A stretch of 64,000 nt of DNA from Zopfochytrium polystomum (GCA_025765615.1 JAIVFJ010000094.1:186001-250000), one strand, 5' to 3'; shown: positions 1 to 12,007, numbered from the stretch's first letter. Notes: a model not told the origin generated them from the letters alone. Numbers and translations are program-made.

Positions 1-2130
1 GTCACATCTTACTGACTCAAAGTTCGGAGTTAGACAGCTTCTGTCATCTATGTACGCTCCACTGAACATCATAGGCTCGAATATTGTAACTGGAGTGGCT
101 GTAACTGCTAGTGTCAATACAGGGAGTTTTGCAGGTCCTGTCCAGTACCTTCCTCCATCGTTGAGCAGTATCCTGCCTGTACTTCTATCTATGGCCACAC
201 CCTTCTTGATTACACTCTCTAGTCCGACTATGGTATTGAACTGTATATTCACTATGTCACCAGTATCTACCAGGTTAGTCCAGTTGGTCTTGCTTGACAG
301 GCTACATGATACTGAGGTGAGTCGTGGCTTAGTTGCTGACTTGCTGAGACATAGGCCGTTTATTCGCACTGTTCCGTCCTTGGATAGTGAGTTCACCCAT
401 TTATCCTTGTTCATAGAGCAAGGTTCAGCTTTCATTGCACTGTTCAGACATAGACCGGGGTTCTTGCCCATACGTAGTCTTCCCGTACTCTCAAATATCC
501 AGGCGCTGTCCCTGTCACAAGTTGCCTCGGAGGTTGACTCTGTTACATACACCTTTGTACTATTGGTTCCACTTGGTGGTATAATCAATGCTCCTACTGC
601 ACATGTCTTCACACCTGATGCATCTATCTGACATTTCAGCGGACTGATGTACACCGTGTTTACGTACAGACCATCTCCATAGCTAGCACACTGATTAACG
701 TGTACCTGGTTAACTACCTCCATCTTGTACGTGGCTTGAGTTACGTCAGCTATATCAAAGCTCCACATTATCCTGGGATTCTCTAGAAGGCACGGTACTG
801 TTGCGTTGTTGTAGTCTAGGCATTTACTCCCTGACATTATCCAGTAGCCATTGAAGCTCCAGTCTGTAGGTGTCATGAAGCAGAAGCTACCAAAGTTCAA
901 GTTCCCGTCGGCACATGTTCCTAAGTCGCTGTAGAATTTCTGATGAGTAACGTCGAACTTAGATGAGCAGGAGTATAGACAGTTACCAGGGTTATTGACC
1001 ATATACAGAGTCCGTAGATTCACGTACGCAGGAAGGGAGGATCCGATATTCCACTGCTGACGTAGGTCCTTGTTCTGCTGATCACAAGGTGACATGTATA
1101 GGGGCTTAGAGATACCAGCTGATGTCTCGTTAAGTGTCATACAGTTCCCATCTACAGAGAAAGTGCCAGAGTCGTAGAACCACTGGGTAGTACCACAAGT
1201 CTGGAAGGTCATAGCTGATGACACACATAGCTTGTTATTCGAGTTGGTGAGCACACCATCAGTTCCAAAGTACCATCCTGGATTGTGAGAGGAAGTGCAT
1301 GTCTTCATCACTACTTGCGGCTTTCCATTCACTGTCTCGGAATCAAGACACAGTCCGTTGTACATCGATATCACGTTGGCACTAATCGAGCTAGATGTTG
1401 CTGTTATATCTTGGATCCACACCACTTCACCTGCGTCGTCTGTAATTGTAAGTACCCCTGCATCTGAGATTGTCATAGTGTAGCCATTAGCAGCTGAGTC
1501 TTGAGGTGGTGGGAAATCTTGCAGCTTCCTTATAGCTCCTAAGTGGTCTCTCAGTTCTACCGTACCTCTGTTCGTAAGTCTAAGTATACCGTTCATCTTC
1601 ACAGTAGGTTTAGCGTTGAAGTAGTAGCCAGTGTTTGACAATATCTGGCCGTAGGATGTCAGAGATATGTACCACTGTCCATTTGCACTCACTAACTTCT
1701 CGTTAGGCAGTAGGTAGCTGTTGAAGTTACTGTCTAGAACCTGGACATCGGGTCTGGCATCTGGGAAGGAGTACACCTCCTTACTGAGCGAATCACGCAG
1801 CCTTAGCTTAGTGTCGAACTCAATGTTCAGACTATATGGTGCAAAGGTACTACCTACGCCTCCGCTTAGCATCTTGTAGGTGGTCAATTGCGAGTCAGTG
1901 CAGACAAGTGTTCCATCTGTGTACAGAGACAGCTGGTAGATTAGCGCTGAGTCTATGGATGATGAGTCCACCATCTGAACCGAGCCTATGTTGACAGGTC
2001 CGTTGACTGTGAGATAGTCGAGGCTAAGCTTTCCTGTGTCTAGAAGTTGGAGACTTACATTACCCATAGCAGTGAACCGCGTTCCCATCTGCAGACTGAG
2101 CCCACTTGTGAGTACTACTGAGGAGGACAT
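1..2130 (-). CDS. Large lectin-domain protein (bulb-type plus ricin-type repeats), 3' end outside window
   Basis: The minus frame is open without interruption from an ATG at 2130 to the left edge, 710 codons with no stop. The N-terminal part has hydrophobic and glycine beta-repeat character. Around 1410-1485 the motif GVLTITDDAGEVVW resembles bulb-type (GNA-like) lectin strands. From about 1375 downwards there are repeated CL-x(4-6) segments (NGLCLDS, KLCVSS, GNCMTL, KCLDYN, GLCLNS, GLCLSK) and a QQW motif near 1055, which is the beta-trefoil (ricin B-type) signature. It has many cysteines and NxS/T sites, so a secreted or virion-surface carbohydrate-binding protein is inferred. I see no clear signal peptide at this ATG. 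It follows the lectin gene at 2240-5803 in the same direction, separated by the gene-end palindrome. It is one of few block A genes with no frameshift. Confidence 0.75.
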   Translation of the reverse strand, partial: MSSSVVLTSGLSLQMGTRFTAMGNVSLQLLDTGKLSLDYLTVNGPVNIGSVQMVDSSSIDSALIYQLSLYTDGTLVCTDSQLTTYKMLSGGVGSTFAPYSLNIEFDTKLRLRDSLSKEVYSFPDARPDVQVLDSNFNSYLLPNEKLVSANGQWYISLTSYGQILSNTGYYFNAKPTVKMNGILRLTNRGTVELRDHLGAIRKLQDFPPPQDSAANGYTMTISDAGVLTITDDAGEVVWIQDITATSSSISANVISMYNGLCLDSETVNGKPQVVMKTCTSSHNPGWYFGTDGVLTNSNNKLCVSSAMTFQTCGTTQWFYDSGTFSVDGNCMTLNETSAGISKPLYMSPCDQQNKDLRQQWNIGSSLPAYVNLRTLYMVNNPGNCLYSCSSKFDVTHQKFYSDLGTCADGNLNFGSFCFMTPTDWSFNGYWIMSGSKCLDYNNATVPCLLENPRIMWSFDIADVTQATYKMEVVNQVHVNQCASYGDGLYVNTVYISPLKCQIDASGVKTCAVGALIIPPSGTNSTKVYVTESTSEATCDRDSAWIFESTGRLRMGKNPGLCLNSAMKAEPCSMNKDKWVNSLSKDGTVRINGLCLSKSATKPRLTSVSCSLSSKTNWTNLVDTGDIVNIQFNTIVGLESVIKKGVAIDRSTGRILLNDGGRYWTGPAKLPVLTLAVTATPVTIFEPMMFSGAYIDDRSCLTPNFESVRCD

Positions 2131-2199
2131 ATCTGCAGTCACGTATCTACGAGGCACAAGGCGTTATACCTTGTCAAGTCAGATAGCTTGTCGCACGCT

Positions 2200-2211
2200 A
2201 GTTTTTAAAAC
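2200..2211. terminator. Gene-end palindrome AGTTTTTAAAAC
   Basis: The 12-bp near-palindrome lies 29 bp beyond the stop of the minus gene 2240-5803 and upstream of the next minus gene. It belongs to a set of 12 such sites at block A gene ends. Its role in 3' end formation is inferred. Confidence 0.6.
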
Positions 2212-2239
2212 AGACAGTATCTTCGAAGTGAGATAGCAT

Positions 2240-5200
2240 CTAGAAGGTGAACTTGTATACCGTGGATCCTTTCACGTCTGTTATCCATGGTCCTGTCTTG
2301 CCTATGCTAAGCTTGTATGGACCTCCTGCTCCGATCAGCAGTGGAATGAAAGTAGCGTAACTTACATTGCCCGCTAGGTTTGTGATACTCAAGCTACCAT
2401 CCTTCCTCAGTGCAAGTGTCGGGGATCCGAAGTTCAGCTTCTTCTTCATCACGTAGGCGTACTTACCTGCGTAAACCAGAGATCCGTTATTCGTGATCGT
2501 GAATGGTAGGGTATCATTACCCAGAATGTGCCCAGGTAGAAGGTGATGGATACCACCAGCCTTCAGTTGTCAGTGCCTTGAGATACTGTCTTCCTACACT
2601 CCATAGCTTGTCTAGTCTAATGTTACCTGCTGTACATCTAATCAGCGTGAAGTTGGACATGCTCAAGGTCCCCAGTCTGTTTACGCCATTGAAGCCTAGA
2701 CATGTGTCTTGTGAGTTGACGGAAGTGAGAAAGCCGTCTGAGTAGTGTCTCCACTGCGCATCTTTACTTATCAGCGGGACAGTTATATTCACGTTCATGT
2801 AGATCGACAATGCCCTGTTGTATGCAAAGTAGGATGAAGACATGGTATTCGTGGCTAGGTGAATGAGAGGTCCAGGAGGATCTAGAACGTGGCATACTGT
2901 ACAGGTATCGCATGATTGAACGGCTCTAGTGTAGACATTCCAGCTGTTGTTCTCCATAGTTAGACCCCAGCTTGTACAGTCGGAGTTGGTAGTGTTTGTG
3001 GCACAGAGTGAGAAGAACGGATCTATAGATACAGAAGTCAGGCCTGTCGTAGCTGTTGTCCATATGAGCGAGTTGTGTGAGTCTTTAACTACGAACTTGC
3101 CCAATGAGTCGAATGTAGCTCTGTAAGGCGGAATAGCGTAGGGAAGATCCGCTGTCTTTGATTCCCACGACACTCTGCTGCCGTCATAGATGACCAAGTT
3201 GCCAGTCTTAGCTAGGTATAGTCTCAAGCGCCCTGTCTCCCTCTTGTACTTGGGGAAGTTTGGATCTGAGTAGGCCCGTGATATAAGTCCAGTCCCATCT
3301 GGCATGTAGGAGCAATCTGGGTCATCTCCGTAGTCCACGCCTGGGAATTGGTAACCTGCCTGGAACGTATCCATATCCCACCACTTGGCATCTGCAGGTA
3401 GCGAGTTGTGTGGATCGTCCTGTCCCTGATAGTTAGGCTCCGTCAATACAGACGTAGGGTTCTCATTCCAGAACGGGTACTTGAATCCTAGACCGTTAGA
3501 TGATCGTAGCCTCGACCACACCATTATGTCGTTGCCATCGAATAGCTGCAAGTCTCCAAGTTCAGAGAGGTAGAGTTTGTACCCTGTGTCCATCGGTAGT
3601 CCCACTTGGTAAGCTCGTAAGTTCACAGGCTGTGTTGACCAGATCAGGGACCACACTGTCTCATCAGCAAAAAGACCCCTGCCCCACAGTTCTATCTGAC
3701 CTAGACTGGTAATGTTGAACGTTGCTTCTAGCAGCTTAACACTTCCCGTTCTCCATACCGGATCGGCACTGTTACCTTGGAACAAGCCTACCTGGTTAGT
3801 ATCTGACATGAACCTAAGAGTCCACATTATGCCTGCTTCCTGGTTGTTGACTATCTCTACGGATGTGTCCTTGCCACCTCCTTTCACCGGAGATGAGTAT
3901 GTTGTCCCGTATCTCAGGAGGTGTTTATCATTGTACTGCGAGAATGCCTCAAATGTAGGTGTCTGATCCTTTGAACATACTAGCGTGTCGAGTATACACT
4001 TAGGTACGCCCTGTCTAGTGTCTATCCTCTGGACTTCTGCTGCGTAGTATTTGACCTTCTTACTGTCTGAAGTAGAACAGACGTACGGTACAAGTGTCGA
4101 GTACGAGATAGGTCGGCATATAGGAATCACACAACTCCCTGGCGAGACAATTAGGCTGCTAGACGTCTCTATGGATATACTGACAGACTTGCTAGTCTCT
4201 TGCGTCCTCTGCTCCGTGCTGGTTATCTGTGATGTTTGCGTCAGATCAGTACCTCTGTTGTCTACCAACCCTCTCTCTGTTGAAGTCCCGACTGAGCTAG
4301 TTATCGCTGTCCCGTACATATCTGTTACACCCTTAGACAGCCCGGTGGTGTTTGACAAGCCTCCCATAAGTGACCAGCTGATACTGTCTCCATGCCTAGT
4401 TTCCTGTGAGTCAGATGAACTATGACCTGTGGTCACAGAGTTAGAGCCTCCCTGATCGTCAACTGTGCCCCAGTTATGTCCGTTTGTATCTGACTTGATA
4501 GTCGTAATCTTGCCGTAAGTTGTCGTCGACTCCTGGCAACTAGCTGATACACCTACTGATCTCGATACTGTCCTACTTACACTGAACATGACCTGTGTTG
4601 TCCTGCCGTTACTCACACTGTGTGTGTGCTCGTGATTATATGTTACTGCTATCCCAACAAAGCTCACAGGGTCCTTTGCCAACTTGCCCCTGAGCTGATA
4701 CTCCTATTGAGTCGGAGTCTGAGTCAGTTACTTCCCTAGATAGTGTGCAGGTCAATGAGGTGGCTATGTCAGCTCCAGCCATGTTGTTGCCATTTACCGT
4801 GTTATCTCTCATCGTGGTTTTGTCCTGTCCGCTATCTACGTTACTTCCCTTCGTCTCCTCTGATGAATACATGTCAGTATGCTGAGTGTTCCAGGTAGTC
4901 GTGTTCGTCACCTGCATGTCTGTCGAGTTAGTCTGTGTCATTGCCCATGACCTGTCATGCGACGCTTGTATCGTACCTTGTATATCCGTAGCCATTGAGG
5001 AAGTGTTCTCCGTGCTGTTGGTATGTTGGACATTTGACTCTAGACCCGAGGTAATTGAGCTAACGTCCGTGTTAGAGTGTTGGATACCCCAACTCGAGGA
5101 GTTGGACACAGAGTAACTTTCATCCTTGCCGGAACTAAGTGACAGAGATGTCGTAATTGTCGTAGTCGTCGTCTTAGCCACGGTTATCTCACAAGGTCGT

Positions 5201-5803
5201 GACAGATCGTTCTTAGCACAGTTAACACCTACCTCTGATGACAGGTCGTAGCCGTTTCCGAATCCACGTCTTGTCAGTACGATATTGGGGTCCATACCAG
5301 TGAGTAGCTCGTGATAGGGGTTCCCAGACGGGTGACTGCTTACCAGTGGTTGACAGGTTCCGTCTCCCATACCTACATCTCTCCGTACCTTGTCAGATGC
5401 TATACGCGGTCTGATATGCGGCGTATCTAAAATCTGCGGATCGTTAGGACTGGCACACGTACCTGCATTTGGCCTGTCGGGAGTCGATACGGGATCCTTC
5501 ACCATCTTTGACACCGCGTCATTGAGGTAATTAACACAGTCCTGTATCAGGTCCTTGATACTCGCATTGACGTCCTTACCATCCTTCTCACTGCACTCAG
5601 GGTTCTTCGGGTTTGTAACACACGGTATTACACTCTGTAGTATCTAGTGGATCTTGGCATGCACCACTAGGTGATCCTATGCGGGCATATTCCAACCTTA
5701 CAGGTAGCCGTGTCTTGTTCGCTAGTGTAAAGCAGAGGATAAGGAACGTCCATAGCAATAGCTAACGCAAAGGTAGGTATGATCTCCTCGTCTCATGTTT
5801 CAT
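2240..5803 (-). pseudogene. Secreted Ser/Thr-rich protein with bulb-type lectin repeats, frameshifted
   Basis: One long minus gene is broken by an in-frame TAG (5762-5764) and frame changes near 5630, 4640-4680 and 2520. It starts at ATG 5803. A hydrophobic stretch (LLLWTFLILCFTLA) shortly after the start is a likely signal peptide. A Ser/Thr-rich mucin-like zone covers roughly 5300-4000. Below it, repeated beta segments such as YKLYLSELGDLQLFDG (near 3575) and LRLYLAKTGNLVIYDG (near 3235) fit the bulb-type lectin pattern L-x-L-x(3)-G-x-L-x-L-x-D. The C-terminal piece at 2240-2452 has a further copy (LALRKDGSLSITN). It is probably a surface glycoprotein related in architecture to the gene at 1-2130. 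The longest intact piece is 721 codons. Function as attachment protein is inference. Confidence 0.7.
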
Positions 5804-5847
5804 ATGCAGGCACTAACAACTGACCTACGAAATAGTCTTCACGCGTA

Positions 5848-5857
5848 GTTTTAAAAA
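5848..5857. terminator. Gene-end palindrome GTTTTAAAAA
   Basis: On the minus strand this reads CTTTTTAAAACT. It starts 6 bp past the stop of the membrane protein gene 5863-6558, before the lectin gene start at 5803. Confidence 0.55.
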
Positions 5858-5862
5858 GTAAC

Positions 5863-6558
5863 CTAGTCCAATGTCCACAGTCGAAACAGTAAGGTTACGA
5901 TCAACGCTAGGATCAATGGAGCTGTGAGATTAGGGTCAGACTGAGGGATACCTGTAGACTTGGTAGAGGTGACCGTAGTCTGAGTAACATTACACCCCGG
6001 CTTAAGGCTTAGCACACTGCATTGCACATCTGGGTAGGCTTTGTACCATGACCTGAGGTCAGCATCTGAGAAGTACGAAAGGACACCTGTGAAGCGATCC
6101 TTTCCCGAGTCGATGCCTCCACTTCCTACACTGTAGTTGGTGAAGACTGACCTAGTGTCTGATGTATCTTGAGAAAAGCCTAACAGCGTAGATATACCTC
6201 TGAGAGCCACGAGTAGTGCTAGATCGTCACTCTTGGTTATCGTTACTAGGGGATCAAGGTAAATGCCTACTTCCACCGTGGAGTTAGATACGCTACTAAC
6301 ATAGCTTGGCTTTCCAGATGCGTAACATTTCATCACGAGCTTGTTCTTTGACAATCCACTATTAACTTGGTACTCGTACATAAGGTCGTAGACACTATAT
6401 AAAGCACCCAGGTCAGCTACGATTAGACCGACCTCAGTACAGTACGACCCAGATAGGGTACATGTGTCCCAAAAGTCAGTGCATGACGTGGTAATTATGT
6501 CGAAGTCACTCACCTTGGTACCTGAGTAAAGCATCGTGGATACAACTTCCAGCCGCAA
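5863..6558 (-). CDS. Membrane-anchored protein with C-terminal TM segment
   Basis: This is a 231-codon open frame; the first ATG in frame is at 6534, and the true 5' end may be lost or frameshifted because no signal peptide is visible. The N-terminal half has closely spaced cysteines (TTSCTDFWDTCTLSGSYC) and several NxS/T sites. The last 20 residues form a hydrophobic anchor (LTAPLILALIVTLLFRLW) with only a few residues after it. This is the layout of a type I or tail-anchored envelope or surface protein. The gene lies between the lectin gene and a divergent + gene, with about 100 bp between the two 5' ends. No family is recognised. Confidence 0.55.
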   Translation of the reverse strand: MRLEVVSTMLYSGTKVSDFDIITTSCTDFWDTCTLSGSYCTEVGLIVADLGALYSVYDLMYEYQVNSGLSKNKLVMKCYASGKPSYVSSVSNSTVEVGIYLDPLVTITKSDDLALLVALRGISTLLGFSQDTSDTRSVFTNYSVGSGGIDSGKDRFTGVLSYFSDADLRSWYKAYPDVQCSVLSLKPGCNVTQTTVTSTKSTGIPQSDPNLTAPLILALIVTLLFRLWTLD

Positions 6559-6659
6559 CCGTTTAACCTCTGTCTACTGTCTAGATACACAGTCATAGCC
6601 ACAGGAAGCTAAGGTAAGTAGGGTGGAGCAGCTACTTGAAGTGTCGTCTCTTCTAGCAT

Positions 6660-7421
6660 ATGACTGAAATTGCAGAAATGCGCACTTCCGCAACTGAAGT
6701 TAGGTCACTTGTCAGGTTCGTAACCTCGGAGTTGAAGGATGATTTAGCATCATCTACAGAGATAGAGTATCGGAAACCTGCAGACAGAGTCAGAAGAAGG
6801 TCGAGAAGCAGGAGTCTAGGAAGCAGGCCCAGGCTTAAGGACGGGATACTTACTATCGTGGTAACATCTGACTTCCTCTGTTACGATTGCGGCACGTCAC
6901 TCTTTGCTAAGTCTGAGTCCAGAGTCCAGTCTACCAAGTCACCGTATGTCTTTCCCACTTGAGCTAAACGTACTGGCTTGTGATACGATACGTAAAGGTA
7001 GTGCCATCGAAGTTGCCACATGACTGTGACTGCAGGATATGTATACGCGTGTACGTTCTGTGTGTTGGTGATCAAGCCTGCATCTCCATTGCTAAGCGTC
7101 TCACCACGTTATCTTGACCGTATAGTTGATCATCTAGTATCTGAGAATCTGACTAGCCTTTCTATCACAGAGGTGTGTATCCGGGGAGCTTTCAACTCCC
7201 TATGTCTCAGATCATTAGCTGGAGTTAGGCAGCTTCTCACTGACGAGGTGTCATTCAGTGTCTATGATGATGTAACCTACAAGCCCAGTATCGAGGAAGT
7301 TCTAGGTAGTAAGCCAGGGTATATTACGCCTCAAATGGCTCAAAGTGAGATAGACCAGGTTAGAAAGATGCAGCTACGTAGAATTCCCGTCAACTTCAAG
7401 GTGCAGATTAGTGACATATAG
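6660..7421 (+). pseudogene. Putative zinc-binding protein, frameshifted
   Basis: Two frames cover this gene: 6660-6962 and 7020-7421, with the shift between them. The first part is basic and arginine/serine-rich (RRRSRSRSLGSR) and ends with CYDCG. The second begins with YACTFC, so the pair CxxC...CxxC could bind zinc. The remainder is an alpha/beta-looking region ending in KVQISDI. A small viral transcription factor is possible, but I do not recognise a family. The stop abuts a gene-end palindrome at 7425 and the capping-enzyme gene starts 43 bp later. Confidence 0.4.
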
Positions 7422-7424
7422 GCT

Positions 7425-7436
7425 AGTTTTAAAAAC
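7425..7436. terminator. Gene-end palindrome AGTTTTAAAAAC
   Basis: Starts 4 bp after the TAG stop of the preceding + gene, between it and the capping-enzyme start at 7465. Confidence 0.6.
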
Positions 7437-7464
7437 GCAAGGCAGACCGTGGATCCACTTCATC

Positions 7465-10093
7465 ATGAGTCGAGTTATCCAACACTGCGAGAAATGTGGT
7501 AAGAGTTATGAAGCCGTGAAGTATATGGCCTCACTTAATGCTGACGAAGCAGGTAGATATTCTAACTGTCCCATTCTGCAGAGGCGACTGTGTATCTCGC
7601 AGTTTCGTAGTTCGTGAACTCGAGTCATATGCGCTGGGATCTACTGATGTCTGATACACGCAGTCACCTGTCTAGGAACATGGCTACGTATCTCTCTGTA
7701 CCTACTGACATTGAAGCTGATGATGATACCGATGTCCAGTCAGTTAGGAAGCTCTACTTCCAGCATGTCTCTGGTTAACCCCTTCACTGCCACCGTTTCC
7801 TTCCAAGAGTAAGGTAACTGCTAAGTCTAGCACTGAGTACGAGATCAGGGTGACCGAGAGTATGACATCTGTCCGACATGGTGCACATGTTCAGTTCCTA
7901 AACCTCACATATGGTACGAGGAGGGTCTCTGTGCTCCATACAGGCTGTCTGGTTCGTCCAGCTATGTGAACTTCAAGACAAGGGTACGAACTAGGGTCAG
8001 GTCACTAGGACACACCTTCAATACAGCCTGAGGGTTATGTATTACGAGATGTGAAACTTACTAAGGTAAAGAGACCGCTTACTTGTGGCATGACTCTATG
8101 CACCTCTATTGAGCAGTCCATATCTGAGTCCAGGTTTAACAGGAAGAGCAAGGGTACCAGCTTTTACTCCTACTCATCTCTGTATAGTGAGTACGTTAAT
8201 GTCTGGAGAGACTGGCTCATAAGACTCAGGCTCTACAGTACAGGACCCTGGGAAGGAAAGCCTAGGACGATCAGTTGAGATAGAGTACAAGGCCCAAGTT
8301 GAGAGGTTCATCATCTAGGTCCAGAGTACCACCATCTGAGTCTCAGATTCAGGAAGCTGTCATTCACTATCTCACCACTTACTTTTGTCCTGTTTCACTT
8401 CTGTCTACTAGAGCAGTTCCCTAGGTCCTTCAGTCGATTCTCTACGAGGGTTCCAAGCCTAGAATGTATGACTTCAGACCCTAGCGATCCAGGAGGAAGT
8501 TACGTCTACCTACATAAGGCTGATGGAGAGGCTACATTTGTAGTCCAGTTTGGCATGGTCACCTTTCTGTGCAGGACGCTAGATGATCTAGACATAACTG
8601 GCTTCGTACTAACAGGAGGTACGACATCTGGGTCTAATCATCTGACTTATCCTGAGGTATGGCTATGTGAAGCTCCTACCTGATGCAAGACTCGTGTACA
8701 TATACAGCTCCGTTATATCTGGAACAACCAAGGGTCCGTATCTAACCTTCGAGTCATCCAAAGCCTCCATGCACGGTCTCGTTTCTACGTTCTCTGACCT
8801 TATAGTCAGAGGAGACATTTCCTACGTACGATATGGCTAGAAGTGCCCTGAACAGGTGTAAGTTTCCATGTGACGGCATTCTCGCTATAAACATCACTAC
8901 CTCTGAGACTTACAGGATAAAGCCTCCTACTGTCGACTTGAGATGTGTAATTTCCGAACAGTGCAAGATGACCGGGACTGTTACCTCCGCTCGTAAGGTA
9001 CTCGTTACTGGATCAGGTGCTAAAGGTGACCGTACCATTGCCTGTCCAGATCATCTTGTCCCGGGATACGTATATGAGTGTCATGTCACTTCGGAGATGA
9101 TTACTCCACTAGATGAGTTAGGCTCATCTATACTAGATCTTAGACTTGATGATAGCTGCATTACGTTCAGGCCCGATAAGACGAGAGGTAACTCTAGGTC
9201 AGTCTTCGATAGTATAATCTTCAAGAGTAGTGATGACTCGCTCAAGGTCGAGATAGTTAAGTCCAACGTCCGTAATATCAGTGAGATAGCTAGATCAATG
9301 GTGTACGATACGATAGCCTCCTCACCTCTAAACTCCAGGTTAGTCATCGACATGGGAGCTGGTGAATTGCAGGCATGGAAGCATGTAAGTAGGATGAAGG
9401 ATCACATGTTCGTCTTCGTGGATGTTAACATGTCAGTTGATGTTGTTAAGAACCTCAGATCACGTAAGGTAGTATACATGGAGCATGGTACGGACTTTCC
9501 AGACTGTAGATCAGCTTGTCTCTTTCCTCAGTAGTATAGCAAGAGGTAAGCTCAGGAAACATCTAGCTGTTAAGATGGACGTGAAGGCTCTATTTGACAG
9601 CATCCCATTTCGCTCCTTTCTGCATGAACACTCACCTACCCTCTGTTTCTCCTTCTCACTTGCCCAGCTCCTTCCTCTTATAGGACCTATCTTCCTGTCA
9701 GGTTTACGCTTTGTTGCTTGCTCTTATATCTACCTAGATGATGATCTACGTGCCCCTAACTTCATAGTTGACAACTACGATATAGAGCTGAGTATCCTCT
9801 CAGTTGAGGAAGTGTGTAGACTAGATGACGTTATGCTGGATCAAGCGTTAATGAGAAGGCTAGAAGGTATCAAGGCGGTCAAGAACAACAAGGCAGGACT
9901 ATGTGCACACTTCAGATTTGGAACATCTCAGAACGTATATGAGTACCCACTCACTGAGAGGGAGTTGCCTAGAAGCCGAGTCACTTTCTTCGGAAACAGC
10001 ATCTTGCAGGAGTACATATCTAATGCTAACCTACCTGAATTGTCTAATATAGTCCGTAGGATACGTGTATTCTCTACCTTAGCTAGCCCGTAG
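7465..10093 (+). pseudogene. mRNA capping enzyme (guanylyltransferase plus guanine-N7 methyltransferase, vaccinia D1-like), frameshifted
   Basis: Pieces lie in changing frames: 7465-7617, 8051-8278, 8468-8683, 8833-9534 and 9485-10093. The nucleotidyltransferase lysine motif KADGE is at about 8516. Later motifs CDGILAI and YRIKPP-TVDL (from about 8860) match guanylyltransferase motifs IV and V in spacing and content. Then the SAM-binding motif VIDMGAGE (about 9343) opens a methyltransferase domain that runs to the end of the gene. This is the domain order of poxvirus D1 and of capping enzymes of other cytoplasmic DNA viruses and linear plasmids. The first about 250 codons should hold the triphosphatase domain; I see only a small zinc-like motif (CEKCGKS) there. 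At least four frame changes make it non-functional as it stands. It ends convergently with the next minus gene, sharing a palindrome. Confidence 0.8.
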
Positions 10094-10098
10094 GCGTG

Positions 10099-10110
10099 AG
10101 TTTTTAAAAC
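10099..10110. terminator. Gene-end palindrome AGTTTTTAAAAC shared by convergent genes
   Basis: Lies 5 bp past the capping-enzyme stop (10093) and 41 bp past the stop of the opposing minus gene (10152). Confidence 0.65.
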
Positions 10111-10151
10111 CTCGGTTGTCCTGGCTACAATGTCGGTAACCTTACTACATA

Positions 10152-12007
10152 TCAGTGAACCTGATACCACCACGTGGGTAGTCCATCTGACTCATCACCA
10201 CTATCGAGGAGGTCAAGGTCCTGTAGACCTGACGTCATGTATCCTGCCTCACGAGATAGATCAGGTGATTTCTCACTAACCTTGCCCTTGGGATCCTCCT
10301 TCCTACTGTCTGTTCGTGGATATGCGGAACTTCGTACCTACCCCATCTGAACTGGTACGACTGGTAGCTACCCTTGAACGTGATACGTAATCTCTACTGA
10401 CAGTATCCGGCTGACTTGCTGGTTGAAGGAACCAGTATCTGTGTAGTCTTCGCTGTCTGTAGGTTGTATCATCTACCCTCGCGGATCTCTGGCTCTTCAA
10501 TTCTCCCTCCTCGTCATCCTCTTCTCCAGGCACGTGTTGCTCAGGAATGTGAGGGTTAATCAGAGGGGCTATCTTCCCGTTGATAGGTGACAAGGGTGAC
10601 CTGTTAGACATAGCATGCCTGATGATGGCCGAGATAGAGCCCATGTCGATGTTGTACTCAGCTTCCACTCTCCTAGAGATGTCTATAGCAGGTGACCAGC
10701 TGACTGTTAAACGCCTCAATGGTACTTGCTAGCTTCTTGGATGATACCTGTATCCCCTCAGGAGACGACTCTGGGTCCAGACCCTCAAGGATAGCATTCA
10801 TCTTATCACTACATGACTTGATATGTATCATCTCAGCTTCGAATATCGTCCACCTGGATCTGAGGTTCTTATGGGCACGTGCATAGTGATCTATGATAGT
10901 GATAAAGCTGCTCTTCAGCGCCTCGTCATTGAGTTCCCTAACTGTAGGTCTCCTAGCTCCTTGCCTCGAGTTGTTGTACATATCTTCCACAACTTTGAAC
11001 TGCCTATATGACGGGAGTATGTCGAGGAAACGTTCCAGTGCCCTCCTGAAGTTGAGATGACTAACTTTATCACCTAGAACTCTGATACCGGTAACATTGC
11101 CCATGCGTAATAGACGAGCTTCCGTGTACTCGTGCCACGTATTGATGTAGTTGAGAGGCTCAACAGGAGACGTCCTGAAGAAGGCAGAAGTAACTAGGTG
11201 AGTAGACCTGAGATGAACTTCAACCAGGTATCACCTTCACCTACTCCTGTTGCTGTCTTTACACTATCTCCGCCTCTTGCTACTGATGCAGGATGAACTA
11301 TGTCAGTGGACACTGATGAGAAGTCGATCCTTAACCTCGTGGGACAACGATGAGAGGCTGTATGATACTGAATTCTCCGCCTCAGTACCGAAGCTGATGA
11401 TAGTCACTCTTGATCTTGTGTCTCCTGACATACCAGATAGTAACGTGACGGTAGTCGTAAAGGAACTCTGACGTGAATGACGACATCTTCGAGTTGAGGA
11501 CCACGTTATCAGTAACATAGGGCACCACGTTTATAGACAGTATCCCAGTGGACAGGAAGACGTGCATGTTTTGCAGGGAACAGACGTAGTCATAGATGGA
11601 CGAGCTCGTGGTCAGGGCGAGTAACTGTGATAGAACCTGGACAGACGGAGTTACGCCGTTACTTGTGACTGGGTTAAAAGCAAAGGCAGCAGACAGGGGT
11701 GGTAGTATGTTAGAGGCGTAAGGTGACTGTCCACACACTATGGTATTACACGGTACGAAGAATGATGATAGGAGGAGGTAGTTAGTTATCCTCGTGTCTA
11801 TACAGTCGTCAAGGCTCTCGTTCAGCTTTACTAGATACTTGATGACTATCTCTGCATACCGAGTTTTAAACTCACGATCCCTCATACCCCTGGACTGTGT
11901 GGCCTTCTCTATCTCTAGCTTTCTATCCTGTATATTCGACCTTGGTACTTGGATCCTTGTAGGTAAAGGAGTATGGATCAGCAGTCCTATCTTTGACTCT
12001 CCTCATG
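10152..12007 (-). pseudogene. Unknown large protein with acidic C-terminus, frameshifted
   Basis: One gene of about 620 codons can be followed from ATG 12007 through open pieces 11885-11382, 11518-11303, a stretch across 11300-11104, 11104-10673, 10719-10303 and a final piece ending with TGA at 10152. Continuity is supported because each frame change joins coding-like sequence without a gap and no gene-end palindrome intervenes. The N-terminal half is beta-rich and neutral. The middle (about 11100-10700) is alpha-helical and basic. The tail is acidic (LLDSGDESDGLPTWW). There is no nucleotide-binding motif. A virion structural protein is possible because of size and position between capping enzyme and helicase, but nothing in the sequence proves it. 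Confidence 0.45.

Noticed and set aside
50..631. 193-codon + strand ORF at the left end
   Set aside because: It lies opposite the continuous minus-strand lectin ORF, whose trefoil motifs are convincing. The + frame shows no domain and is a shadow.
11861..11873. GAGTTTTAAACTC as a further gene-end palindrome
   Set aside because: It is T4A3, not T4-5A4, and lies inside the coding sequence of the minus gene 10152-12007, not after a stop.
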